A DNA stretch of 64,000 nucleotides from Cordilura impudica (lineage: Eukaryota > Arthropoda > Insecta > Diptera > Scathophagidae), in assembly GCA_963682025.1 (NCBI GenBank), contig OY821518.1, positions 304,395,429-304,459,428 of the forward strand, in the 5' to 3' direction. Below are positions 35,024 to 46,474 of this stretch, piece by piece. The notes below the pieces were generated by a model. It was not told the origin of the DNA and made no database searches. It was given only the letters and a program-made list of their open reading frames with translations. The first letter of the stretch is position 1; each line of letters starts with the position of its first letter. Made by a program: the position numbers and the translations under genes.

Positions 35024-35264
35024 GTATATGTATAATTTTATGTATGTGTTAGTAGCAACTTTAAATGCGATTTACCCAAAATAAAGGAAAAAATTTAAAA
35101 ATCTCCAAATCTGCAAAACGACAAAAAGAAATACTTTTCAAATAATATACGTTTGGTCAAAATCGGTATAAAATAGTAGAACAAAACATCGGTCACAAGA
35201 AATCGCTTAGCGTATTAATATTATAGATTTGAATTTTTAGGCAATGTAAATATATCTCATTTGC

Positions 35265-35420
35265 ATGGATTGAGGCCTATGACTGACGAAAGCTTGTATA
35301 CCAAATTTCATCAGTTTATTTTAATTTCACGGATCGACGGACATCTTTAAATCAATTTAGAATATTATACTAATTCCATCGCTATAATAACCTGTTAGTC
35401 TGGGTCAAAGTATTATACCA
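35265..35420 (-). mobile_element. DINE-1 family 1, fragment
   Basis: Contains family pieces in order: GAAAGCTTGTATACCAAATT, CGGATCGACGGACATCTTTA and GGTCAAAGTATTATACC. Both hairpin and TATACCC ends are lost. Confidence 0.65.
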
Positions 35421-35514
35421 ATCTTATTATTTCACAAAAATGGTATGTACAAATAATCTAACCCATAAAAACAAAGTTTTTATTAAAACTCTTTCTTTCC
35501 TTATGCATACGAGT

Positions 35515-36110
35515 TTTGAATCTCTCCGTGACTGTGCGTGACTGCGTGACAATTCTAATATTAATCTTTGGTCACAACCAAGTTTCAGATTGATTGTATG
35601 AGGGGAAATGGGGTTTAGATCACTTCGTGACTGCGCGTGACTGCGCGTGAGCTTGACTGTGTGTGACTATTTTAAAATTCATCTTTGGTCACAACAAGTT
35701 TATGGACAAAGTTTCAGATCGATCGGATGAGGGGAAGTGAGGTTTTAAAATCTCCGTGACTATGCGTGACTGTGATTGGCTATTTAAAAGTTAATCTTTT
35801 TTCACAGCAAGTCTATCGACCAAGTTTCAGATTGATTGGATGAGGGGCAATCCGTTTTATATCTCTCCGCGACTGTGCGTGATCATGCGTGACTTGCTTT
35901 TTCACAGCAGGTGTATGGATCAAGTTTCAGAATGATCGGATAAGGGGAAATGACATTTAGATCACTACGTGACTGTGCGTGACTATGCGTGACTATGCGC
36001 TACTACCCCAAAATTGCTCTATAGGCACAACAACACTATGGGCCAAGTTTCAGATCAATTGGATAAGGCAGAATGGGGTTGCCCCACGAATGGGGTTGCA
36101 TCAGACAGAC
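35515..36110 (+). repeat. Minisatellite with GTGACTGYGC sub-repeats
   Basis: About five imperfect units of 110-130 bp. Each has a run of GTGACTGTGC/GTGACTATGC decamers, a phrase like TCTTTGGTCACAACAAGT, then AAGTTTCAGATTGATTGGAT and GAGGGGAAATG. Higher-order organisation is clear by eye. Noncoding. Confidence 0.85.
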
Positions 36111-36354
36111 AGTGAGCATGAGTTAAAAGAAAGAGTTTAAAAACAAACCATTCAGAAATTTTAGTAATGATAATTTCTTTTTATGGCAGCATTCGAATAA
36201 AAACTGCAAATAAAAAGAAAATGTGAATGTAAACAAATCATTATAAATTTCTGCTTTAATCAAAAAAATGAAAACTAAATTCAATGAAATTTATTACCAC
36301 GGACAATGAAACGATCCACGCCTGGGTATATTCAGTGTTGCGCGCGAACTTAAT

Positions 36355-37134
36355 TATACCCTATACCACTATGTGGTTTGGGTATAATGACTTTGTGCTG
36401 CTGTTTGTAACTACCAAAAATATTTGACCAAGACCAATCTTTTATTATACCGATCGAATCAGAATCACTATCTGATTCGATTTAACGATGTCCGTCCGTC
36501 CGTCCGTCTGTGTGCCCATGTAAACCTTGTAATCAAACTGCAGGTCGCAAATATGAATATATTTTGATGAAATTTGGTATATAAGCTTTTATCGGCCATA
36601 GGATGAACGCTATTGAAATTGGTGAAAAGCGGTCCACGTTCAGACCTAGCCCCCATACAAATGACCCCTATGAAATCAACATAAATTGCCATAAAATCCA
36701 AATTATCATATAAATCTTAGTCAAATTGGGTTTGTATGTATTTATTACATCCATTAATCAGTAGTCCAAAAATGATCCCTTTGACCCCATATAGAGCTGC
36801 TTCCCGATCTTCACTTAAATCTATTAAAAAACAAAAATATTGCACTGATTCTTCTCAAATTTTGTTTGTATATATTTTTGCAAAATACAAGAGACTTTAC
36901 CAAACATGATCAGGATCGGTCCATTTTTAGACCAAGTCCCTATATAGATATAGCATCCGATATGAACTTTTTCATATCTGCAGCCAAAAAAATTAATAAA
37001 AATCCCACTCAAATTTGGTTTTTGCTTATTTTCTATGTCCAGTTAGTTGGGCCTAAGAGATAGGGTCTCTAAACGCATGGTATAGGGTATCGTATAGTCG
37101 GTCTAGACCGAATATAATTTTCTTACTTGTTTTA
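36355..37134 (+). mobile_element. DINE-1-like element, family 1, near full length
   Basis: Plus-oriented, starts TATACCCTATACCACTATG and ends TTTTCTTACTTGTTTT. GTCCGTCCGTCCGTCTG at 36491-36507. The hairpin is intact but for one base (CGAATATAA). Confidence 0.87.
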
Positions 37135-38200
37135 TTTGTGATTCTTTGGTGCTTGGTACATATATGTTTAATTTTACCTTTTTCATGAGGGTAAAACTAA
37201 AAAATATATTTCAATTTGTGGTAGAAAGAGATTTGTGGTAAGTTAAACTATGGTTTATTTAAAATTTGCAATTTTACAATTCTTTATGATTTTTTGTATA
37301 TTTTTTCATAGCGAATGGAAGAATCTACTGATAGAAGATCGTTTTAAATCATCAAAGTGCTGTTTGAATTTTTACAATCAGCCAATTTGAAAGCGATTGT
37401 CAAAAGAATAGCGCATGATTTTTTCTGAATATTCATTTTAAAATACTGAATTTTACAAAAAATTGATCACACAAAGGACCACAATCTAATCAACGCGCAA
37501 CAAACTTTTTCATTATTTGGCAAAGCAGTACTGTCATAATACAGTGCTTTTCCTTGCAAATGAATTTCTTTGCAGTGTTGCATTGCAAACTGCGTTTATA
37601 AAGTCAGCCATTTTAATAAATAATACTGCAGTGTTGTCAATTTTTTGTACACCAGAGTTTAACAAAATCGCTAAAATATTTTCAAGTTTACGGTCTAAAT
37701 AGCATAAAATTGACTTTGCTGTTAAAAATAATTATAAAAGGTATTTAGTATTATTTAACAAATAATCAAATCTTGAAGCCTGTCTTTGAATTAGTATGAA
37801 ATATGGTTCAAATAATTAGTTTTCTATTATTTCAACTGCCATTTGTCATATTAGTTTATTAAGCCAACTCAAATGTTGTTGCTTATATTTTTTTATATCA
37901 AAAATTTAATATAACTACCTATTTCATCGAAAAAATACACCGATGGTAACTGTTGCCATTTTGCAACAAGCAAAAGTTTCTAAAAAATGGTCACAATTTT
38001 AGGGTTCTGCTGTCAGAAAAAAAAATTGAAGCTGTTATTATTGGTGCTTTGTTTTGTCTTGCTACTAAATATACGTGTAACAATGCTTTTGTATGACAAC
38101 TAATCTCGTAATCATCTTGTAATACTCAGTCTCTATAGAGAGAACAGAATACGTAATTTAGCAAAGACAAAACATTATTACATAAAATTATATGTATGTA
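37135..38200. other. AT-rich DNA, no gene seen
   Basis: No gene, repeat end or RNA gene that I can support. Confidence 0.45.
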
Positions 38201-38203
38201 TAA

Positions 38204-38683
38204 AGATGATATCACACGATGTGTTTTTGACATATGTATTGTCACTATTTTTATCCATATTTAATTCGGTATGTCTGTCAAAATTATCGTTTTACATACG
38301 ATTCATAATTTTTGCTATCACACGTGCATATGTATATCCGTATGACATAACCTCTAATTTGTGAATCCACAAAAATTTATTGCTAAAAATAAAGTTACAT
38401 ATTTCACATATTTTTTAATTGTTAATTAATATTGAACAATTTATATTTCTTTCATTATTAATCTTTATAACTTACTCTGTTTTTCTTTCGCCACAAGCAC
38501 TGTTGTATTTTCATATGTTTGTCATGCCAAAATAGAACCTGTTCTAATTGAAAAATGTACATTTGACTTTCCTCATGTATTGTACATAAACAATGTTTCA
38601 TATGTATCACACGATGTGTACAACTTTTGATGTGGGAAAATTTTACAGTACATATGTAAAAAACACATCGTGTGATAGTACCT
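38204..38683. mobile_element. PIF/Harbinger-like MITE with TAA duplication
   Basis: 480 bp. Left end AGATGATATCACACGATGTG; right end reversed AGGTACTATCACACGATGTG. TAA flanks at 38201-38203 and 38684-38686. The inverted repeats extend through ACATATG. An internal TCACACGATGTG at 38608-38619 and CACACGTGCATATGTATA at 38322 suggest repeated internal modules. The AGRT end and TAA duplication match the 22597 MITE in type though not in sequence. Confidence 0.8.
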
Positions 38684-38686
38684 TAA

Positions 38687-39196
38687 TGTAATAGCAACAA
38701 CAGCTTGGTAGAACCAGTCAAAGTCGAGAAATCGACTGACACATTATAGAGGCAGGCTGAAAAGTTATTACATACTAACTCAAACTCAAACCCATTATCC
38801 TCAATCAAATCACACCCACTTCTATTCCCATCCATAGTTAATGCCAAGCTAACATCAACAACAACATAATTTTAAAAATTGTTGCCTTTTTATTACTTAT
38901 GCTGGTTGATAATGCGGCTGCACAAAGCTTTTGAATGAATAATATGCCACACGTATTTAAAGCTTGCGGAAGTCATATAACGTTGTATGCCACAGCCAAT
39001 TAATGTGTGACCAACTAATAACACGAAAAAACTAATAAAAATGTTAAAAGAATAGTTCTTTTGTTGTAAACAATTGTAAAGTAACTTTGAAAAATGGATT
39101 TATTAATCGTTTCAATTGATATTGATTTGTTTTTTTATTGGAAAATTATTAAGGTACTTTTCACTTAAAATAAGGGATACAAATACATTTAAAAAA
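38687..39196. other. AT-rich DNA, no gene seen
   Basis: Nothing supportable. Confidence 0.45.
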
Positions 39197-39599
39197 ACAA
39201 GTAAGAAAATTACAGACAGTCTAGAGTCTAGACGCTATACCATGCGTTTAGAGAATTGGTCTTATATCCAACTAATTGGGTATATAATTAAAATCTAGAA
39301 CTAAATCGGAATGAATTTTTTTTTAATTTTGTATTAATTTATTTGTGGACTATTTATTATATTATGACAACTTTAGTCGATCTATTAGGGGTAATTAGTA
39401 TAGGGACTAGGTCTGAATATGCACCAATTTCAATAGCGCTCGTTCTATGGCTGATAGAAGCTTATATAACAAATTTCCGTCCGGACGGACGGACAAACAG
39501 ACGGGCATCACTAAATCGACTCAGAATGTGATTCTGGGTTAAATATTTTTGATAGATGCAAGTCATTATGACCAGACCCCACATTGGAATAGGGTATAA
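39197..39599 (-). mobile_element. DINE-1 family 1, internally deleted copy
   Basis: Minus-oriented. Both ends are present (AACAAGTAAGAAAATTACAG; GGAATAGGGTATAA), but about half of the body is missing and the hairpin is scrambled. Confidence 0.78.
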
Positions 39600-39895
39600 A
39601 TGTAATAAAAATATAATAGTAATAATATAATAATAATATAATAAAATAATAATAAAATTCAATTTAATTATAATTTACAAGGTTATTTTCTATAATTCAT
39701 ATTCTTCTTTTTCATATCTATACATTAATACGTGAAGGTAAATTTTTAGTGTGAAAATGGTAAAATTTATGTTTGATCTGTCTTACAATATATATTAAAT
39801 TAAATAAAATAAAATATTTATAATAATTCGTTACACCCTGTTAATGCGAATGATATAAATTATATACCAGATGCTCTGTGTTGAATTGTGAATTG

Positions 39896-40047
39896 CTTAA
39901 ATTGATTAACATACCTTTAGGCTCATTTAAATATTCATAAATTTTATATACATATAGATAAAAAAAAACATTGGCAGACAAAAATTTAATAAAAACATAA
40001 TATTTCCTAGAATTTGCACTCGAATTTCGAATGCTGGGCTATACTAG
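39896..40047 (+). mobile_element. Helitron 3'-end fragment (24796 family)
   Basis: Carries ATTGATTAACATACCTTTAG, then TTTGCACTCGAATTTCGAAT and ends ATACTAG before T. The 5' half is absent. Confidence 0.75.
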
Positions 40048-40196
40048 TAAATTTTAATCAGCTTAGCATAAATGCAATAGTAATTGACAACGTTTATTTA
40101 AAACGTGTGTCAGTCTAATTGTGTAATCAACTTTAATTCAGTTATCATTAACTGTCTAAATTGTTATGCAGATTTCAGGAAATTTAATAAGTTGAT

Positions 40197-40695
40197 CTAA
40201 TCTTTTTCTGCACTGCCGTCAAGAATGCATATCATTTCGATTTCATTTATCGAATTCATCGTAAGAACTAGACAAATTCCCAAAAAGTGTTGAAGTATTT
40301 CCTTTTCTCGAAGGTTACATAGCTTTTGATCTTCTCCTACACCAAATTTATTACCATTAAGAAATATCATACCGCTACGTCCCTTCGCAATCAGTGTTAG
40401 GTCTTCCATTTTCATATCATCCTTAAGAAAATGTTCGGTTTGTTGTTGTTGCTTTTCAATTTCTCTTGCAAGTTATACTGTATAATAAATGTTTTAATAC
40501 TGCTCAAACGTTCTGTACTTAACAAATTCCACTGCTCTCCTGTTAGAGTAGACTCCGGCCAAAGTATGCTAAATTAATGATTTTTTGCTTTATGGATGGT
40601 CACGTTTAGCATAAGCACTTTCATCCTTCAGCAACACTAAGAATCATTTCAATATACAAGCTGTCTGAACAAACTTCATTAAAAAACTAAAGAAA
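40197..40695 (-). pseudogene. Host-gene-like coding relic or exon, unknown
   Basis: The minus strand shows coding-like sequence over about 500 bases. It runs in order: a possible acceptor TTTTTTCTTTAG near 40690; FNEVCSDSLYIEMILSVAEG; then DESAYAKRDHP; then WPESTLTGEQWNLLSTERL; then, after one frame change, EKQQQQTEHFLKDDMKMEDL and a 72-residue ORF ending ICILDGSAEKD (stop at 40197). Composition is balanced and unlike the AT-rich flanks. At least two frame changes and one stop interrupt it, so I favour a decayed gene copy. I do not recognise the family. An alternative is a multi-exon gene with very short introns, but the breaks lack GT-AG borders that I can see. Confidence 0.45.
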
Positions 40696-40719
40696 AAATT
40701 GTGAAAAATGAAAGCTTAA

Positions 40720-41359
40720 ATGCTTGATGCCTATATTGTATTCTCTGTTTCTGTTGGTGTTAGTTGGCTGCTTTATATTTTGTTGCTGTTGTTGGTTATA
40801 ATTAATAATAAATGTAGATGTAATGAGTTTCTATTAGGCAGAGATAATGAGAAAATAACAACACAAGACACCGGAAGAGGTGTCCATTTTAAACAAGATT
40901 ATTTGAATTTAATTTTGGAATAATTGTGTTTGTCTACTTATCCTTTACCAATTAATTCTTATTCTCAAGCTACGAAAATAATAAGAAATCTGTGCGTAAC
41001 TTACCAAACAAAATTCAAATATATGTATATTTACAAACAACAAAGTTTCAGTAATTTACATTTAGAAAACAAGTGTTGATGAACACTTAAGTGGGTGTCA
41101 GTATTTCGTAAATTTTATAAACGTGTGAATTCAAGATGACATTGCGGAAATCACCGCATAAACTCTTGAAAACTATTACACGATTTGGAATGTTTAAACG
41201 AAAGAAAAAAACCTTTAACCAACCACATTTTAGCAGTTAAATGCACTAAACCACTTGTCTAACTGTCTGTCTGTCGTGTAAAGATACTGGCACACTTATG
41301 GAAAAAATATTTAAAAACCAAAACAAAAAAAAAAAAAAAAAAAAACAAACAATCTACAA
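40720..41359. other. AT-rich DNA, no gene seen
   Basis: A 67-residue plus ORF at 40720-40923 has a hydrophobic start, but nothing else supports it. Long A run at 41323-41345. Confidence 0.4.
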
Positions 41360-42660
41360 TCCTATATAAAGTATAGAAATGGAGTTTTTTTTGTACGTTT
41401 GTTTGTGGCTTATTGGAGACTACACCACTGGACCGACCGTCTTGAAATTGTCACAGTAAGTAACTGCCTATCCGGAAGGAAAAGTAGGCCATATTCTTTT
41501 TGGATTTTTTAAGTGAGCGTGGGCACCTTCCATTTAAAGTTAATTATTAGCATCTAATATCTGGAGTACTAACTACGACAGCAAGAGTTCTGAAACTATG
41601 CATATGTACATATCAAACTATTTTGAAGAGTTGCGGGAAAAATGGACGGGATTGGACCAATGGGCGTGGCACCCACCATACAAAGTAAAAATTTAAGGTC
41701 ATTTATCTAGAATACTGTAGTAGAGAAAGCCTTGGAAATTTTTTTGAGTTCATAAGTTATTGATGTGAGTAGTTGCCCAAAAAATGGGCGGCTTCGGACC
41801 AATGGGCGTGGCACCTTCTATGCTAAAATTATGAAATACTATGAAAATGACAGTCTAGAAACTTTTGACAAGTACATTAATTGCCAAAATAAAAAATCGC
41901 TGAAACCGAAAACCGCGAGGAACCAAAATCGCCAAAATCAAAAAGAATAAAAAACTAGAATCAACAAAACAAAATCAGAAATCACAAAAAACAAAAAACG
42001 GCAAAGACAAAAGTCGCCAAAATAGAAAATCGCGAATAATGAAAATCGGTCAAAACAAAAATCGCCAAAAACAACAATTGCCAAAACCAAAATCGCGAGT
42101 AACAAAAATCTGCAAAACCGAAAATCGCAAATAACAAAAAGTGCCAAAATCATAAATCGCCAAAATTAAAAATCGTAAAACCAAATATCGCTAAAGCCAA
42201 AAATCGCTCAAGTCAAAAGTCGCTAAAATAAAAAATCGCCAATATCAAAAATTGTTAAAACCAAAAATAGAAAAAAAAAAAATAATAAAAAAACGCCAAA
42301 GTCAAAATCGAAAAAACCGACAATTGCGAATAAAGAAAATTGCCTTAATCAAAAATTGCCAAAACTGAAAATCACGAATAACAAAAATCGCAAAAAACAA
42401 AAACGCCAAAATCTAAAATTGCCTAAACCAAACATCGCTAATAACAAAAATCACCGAAACCGAAGGACGCCAAAATCAAAAATCGCAAAAAACAATTATC
42501 GACAAAGTCGAAAATAGCCAAATTCAAAAATTTAAAATCTCAAAAACAAAAATTGACAAAAGGAAAAATCGCCAAAAATAAATTAAATAGTTTTCTACAA
42601 ATTCTGTTCCGATTTGTTTTTCTTTACGATGGGTGTACCGAAGCATCGGGTTATAGCTAG
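41360..42660 (+). mobile_element. Helitron-like element carrying a minisatellite, 1.3 kb
   Basis: Starts TCCTATATAAAGTATAG after A and ends GGTTATAGCTAG before T. The hairpin CCGAAGCATCGG lies 11 bases before the CTAG, a textbook Helitron 3' end. The left 500 bp has the GGGCGTGGCACC...CCATACAAAGTA modules shared with 28138 and 52688. The right 700 bp is a minisatellite. Confidence 0.75.
41885..42590 (+). repeat. AAAATCGCCAAAACC-type minisatellite
   Basis: About 45 degenerate units of 13-17 bp (AAAATCGCCAAAACC, AAAATCGCGAATAAC). Almost no T outside the unit core. It is entirely inside the Helitron-like element. ORFs on either strand are artefacts of the repeat. Confidence 0.9.
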
Positions 42661-44129
42661 TATGCTATAAAATCTATTAAGTATATAGCTTGAGTTTTAC
42701 TGTTTGTCTGTAATTGTGAATTATGTTATGTTAATGCAAAAAGTTTATCAAAAAATTATAAATTATATTTTTTCTTAAATTTTATTGGCAAAGTCATAAC
42801 CGAATTAACATACGCCATTAACAATGTTCTCGGTTATTTGTGAGAAATACATTAAAGGATAAATTAGAACGACATAAATAATTAATTGCAAATGATTATT
42901 TCTTAAAAACAAACCTGCATAAAATATTAGGAACTACTACACAATTCGAAGTATAACAATTATACTGAAATATGTACATACAAATATGTGTTGAATTCAT
43001 ACAATTTCATCTATTCAGCTAGAAAATCGATTATTTATGTAATTCTCAGCCCTTCACAGAAAGTATTGTAATACAACCATTAAGCACAAAAAGAGAAGAA
43101 GAAATGCAGGAAATATGAATGTTAAGTTGTTTGCCACATCAATTGGGAAAACTGATTTCCAACAATTTGCCAACAATTCATACTTTTATCAGATGTTTGA
43201 TTGAAATTTTCTAATCAAACTTAACGTGAGATTGATGCGCTTTTGTTATAGCTCACTAACAAACCAACTTAACTTTACAACTTCAATTTGCTATGAACGA
43301 TTGCAATTGAATATGATTGATTATTGCAAATCATGAAAAAGTTACTCGTTTAATCTTAAGTCTATATGTATGTATGTACTCGTATGTATAAGGGTTTGTT
43401 CTGTTTGATCAGCTCTAAAGCTCCTGGTACCTTCAAGTGCACATATTCATAATCAATCATAGGAGAAAATGAAAAATAGCGAATGTTTTTGTGTAAGCAT
43501 TTAATTTTTTCGGAGAAATATTTACAACAAAGGCGGATTGCATTACTTTAGTGTGATATCTATGTTGATATTAAAGAAATTTCAAGATTATTGTGCTTTT
43601 TAACTTTGAAAGATACATTTGATGTGCCAACTCATGGATGATGTTAGAAATTATTAAAATTGGACATACACTCATAAAAATAATGAAATTTCTAGATATT
43701 TTTAATAGATTTAATTATTTTCGACCTACTGTAAAATATCTCAGCATTAACATTAAATGAACAATTTTTATAATCAATTGTTTACGGCTGAATAGTAACG
43801 GATAATAGATTCGTTAACAATGAGTAAACAGTTTATTTTCACTGAATATTTTTAATTTTGTTTTTATTTGTTTCCTAACAAAATGCGTTTATGTAAAAAA
43901 AATCTTCCACTGTCCCTTTAATCTTGTTAGCCCTTGCAATTCAATGCACTAAATCTAATTGACTGTTATTTGGCATGCGAACACAATCAAGAAAAATAAC
44001 TACAAACTTTATGTAAACAAACTTCAGATATGCATATAATGGCCAAAAGGAATAACTGCAATAGTGCATTTACATGTCAGTTTAATATATTGCAGTTAAA
44101 TAGAGTGACCTGTTGAAAAAAAAATAACA
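42661..44129. other. AT-rich DNA, no gene seen
   Basis: No supported feature. Simple GTAT repeats near 43370. Confidence 0.45.
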
Positions 44130-45560
44130 CAATTCCTTAAGAAAGGGAACTCTCTAACAAAAAGTACTTTAAAAAAATAAATACTTTTCAAAAAAAAAAA
44201 AAAAAAATAAAACGGTACTTAAAAAAAATAATTTTTTAATAAAAGTTACTTTTTAGAGGAAAGTTTATTTTTAAGAAGAGGTACTTCCTAAAAAATCTTC
44301 TTATAATGAAAATATATTTAGAAAAAGCTACTTTTATAAGAAAATACACTTTTTTAAATGGATATTTTAATAGAGAGGTACTTTTTAAAGAAAATACCGT
44401 TTTTTTTTAGAAAATGTATTTTCTTTTTTAAAAAAGATGTAAATTTTAAAATTTTCCTTTTAAGAAAATGTCTTTCTGTAAGAAAGCTGCTTTTTATGGA
44501 AGATTAATTTTTTGAAAATAGGTTTTCTAAAGAAAATGTACTTATTTCATAAAAGGTACTTTTGATGAAAATTTACTTTAAAAAAAATAGATCGTTTTAA
44601 AGAAAGGGTACTTTTTTCAGAGAATTTTAAGAGAAGGTACTTTTTTAAGAAAATCTTTTTAAAAATTAGTCTTCTTAAATAAGAGGTACTTTTTTAGAAA
44701 AGAAAAATTACTTTTTAGAAATGTACCTACTTAAAAAAAAAGAAAATAGATTTATTTCAGAAAAGGTACTTTTTTAAGAAAAGGTAAGTTTTTAAGAAAA
44801 TTCACTTTTTTTAGAAAGGGACTTTTTTAAGAAAATGTACTTAGTCCAGAAAAGCCTTTTTTTAAAAAAGAGTAAATTGTAAGAAAAGGTACTTTTTTCA
44901 GAAACGGTAATTTTTTCAGAAAAGGTACTTTCTCAAGAGCCGGTAATTATTTCAGAAAAGGTATTTTTTTAAGAAAATGTAGTTTTTTCAGAAAATTTTC
45001 TTTTTCGAGAAAAAGCATTTTTTTTTTAAAATTTGAAAAGGAATGGTCTTTTTCGGGAAAAGATGCTTTTAAAAAAAAAAAATTAGAAAAATTACTTTGT
45101 TAAGAAAATTTACTTTTTCAAGAAAATGTATTTGTTATGAGAGTACGGTTGGGATGCGGTTTTTTAAGAAATTGTATTATTTTGAGGAAATGTATTTTTT
45201 AGTAAGATGCACTTTGTTGGGAGAAGGTACTTTTTTATAAAAAGTTATTTATATATTTATTTTTATTTTTTTTTAAATAAGTATACTTAAAGAAAATGTA
45301 CTTTTTTTCGGAAAATGCATTTTTTAGAATAGCTATCTTTATGGAAAGTTAGTTAAAAAGTCTTTTTGAAGAAAATGTGCTTTTTTAAGAAAATTTATTT
45401 TTTAGGAAAAGCTACTTTTTCATGAAACAGTACTTTTTTTAAAAAAAGGTAAAATTAAGCAAAGTTACTTTTTGCGAAAAATTTATATTTTCCGGAAAAG
45501 TATTTTTTTAAGGAAATATACTTTTTAAGAATATAAACTTTTTTAAGATAAAATATATTT
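44130..45560 (+). repeat. Degenerate 1.4-kb tandem array
   Basis: Dozens of diverged units with consensus near AAGAAAATGTACTTTTTT / CAGAAAAGGTACTTTTTT, period about 15-20 bases. Unit-to-unit divergence is high and lengths vary. Nothing coding. Confidence 0.85.
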
Positions 45561-45775
45561 TTTTTAAAATAAAATATTAAATATAATCACTAATGAGTAC
45601 AAATATGTATGCTAAGTAATAAGTAGCGGTTTTCATTCTTAAAAGCATATTTGCAATCGAAGCACATTTGCCTCAAATTAATGGTAGAAAGGGTTCTAAA
45701 TAAAAAGAATTTTTTTTACAAGAATAAAAATTTCATTAAAAATATTAAATACATTTTTTTTATATAATCTGTTTA

Positions 45776-46474
45776 TATGATATACGACTATGTGGTCAGT
45801 GTATAATGACTTTATGCTGATGTTTGTAACTACCAAAAACATTTGATCTACCCCCATCTTTTATTATACCGATCGACTCGGAATCACTTTCTGAGTCGAT
45901 TTAGCGATGTCCGTCGGTCCGCCTATGTGCCCATCAAAACCTTGTAATCAAACTACAGGTCGCAAATATGTATAAATTTTGATGAAATTTAGTATATGAG
46001 CTTGGGATATGAGTATGGGATGTATGCTACTTCAATTGGTGAAAATCGGTTCACGTTCAGACATAGTTGCCATACCAATGACCCCTATGAGATCGATTTA
46101 AATTGCCATAATATCCAAATTATCCTATAGATCTCGGTCAAATTGGGTTTGAGTATGTTTATTACATCCATTAATCAGTAAGTAAATCATATGGGAGAAT
46201 TCTTAGTCATAACCCCCATATGGAGCTGATTTCCGATCTTCTCTTAATTCGATCAAGAAAAAAATATTGCACAGATTTGTCTCCAATTTGGTTTGTATAT
46301 ATTTTTGCAAAAAAAGAAGTTACCTTACCGAATATTGTTCCGAAGGCAAAAAAATTAATAACAATGCCACTCAAATTTGGTTAATGCTTATTTTCAAAAT
46401 ATTTAATTAGTTGGCCTTAAACACATGGTATATTATAGTCTAGACCACCGACTATAATTTTCTAACTTGTTTTA
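45776..46474 (+). mobile_element. DINE-1-like element, family 1, diverged
   Basis: Plus-oriented. The TATACCC end is decayed (GATATACGACTATGTGG). The GTCC run is reduced to GTCCGTCGGTCC, the hairpin region is short, and the end is TTTTCTAACTTGTTTT. Confidence 0.78.

Larger units (their letters stand above)
32009..35227 (-). mobile_element. Helitron copy split by a hAT transposon
   Basis: Minus-oriented copy of the 24796 family. Its 3' part with the CTCGAAATTCGAG hairpin lies at 32009-32160, and its 5' part ends TATTAATATTATAGA at 35227. The hAT element at 32169-35023 interrupts it. With the insertion and one 8-bp duplication removed, the two parts abut in register with the complete copy. Confidence 0.85.

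Noticed and set aside
35515..36110. CRISPR-like array
   Set aside because: Spacers are not unique; it is a eukaryotic minisatellite with nested periods.
41765..42153. ORFs on both strands over 41765-42153
   Set aside because: Produced by the AAAATCGCC minisatellite.
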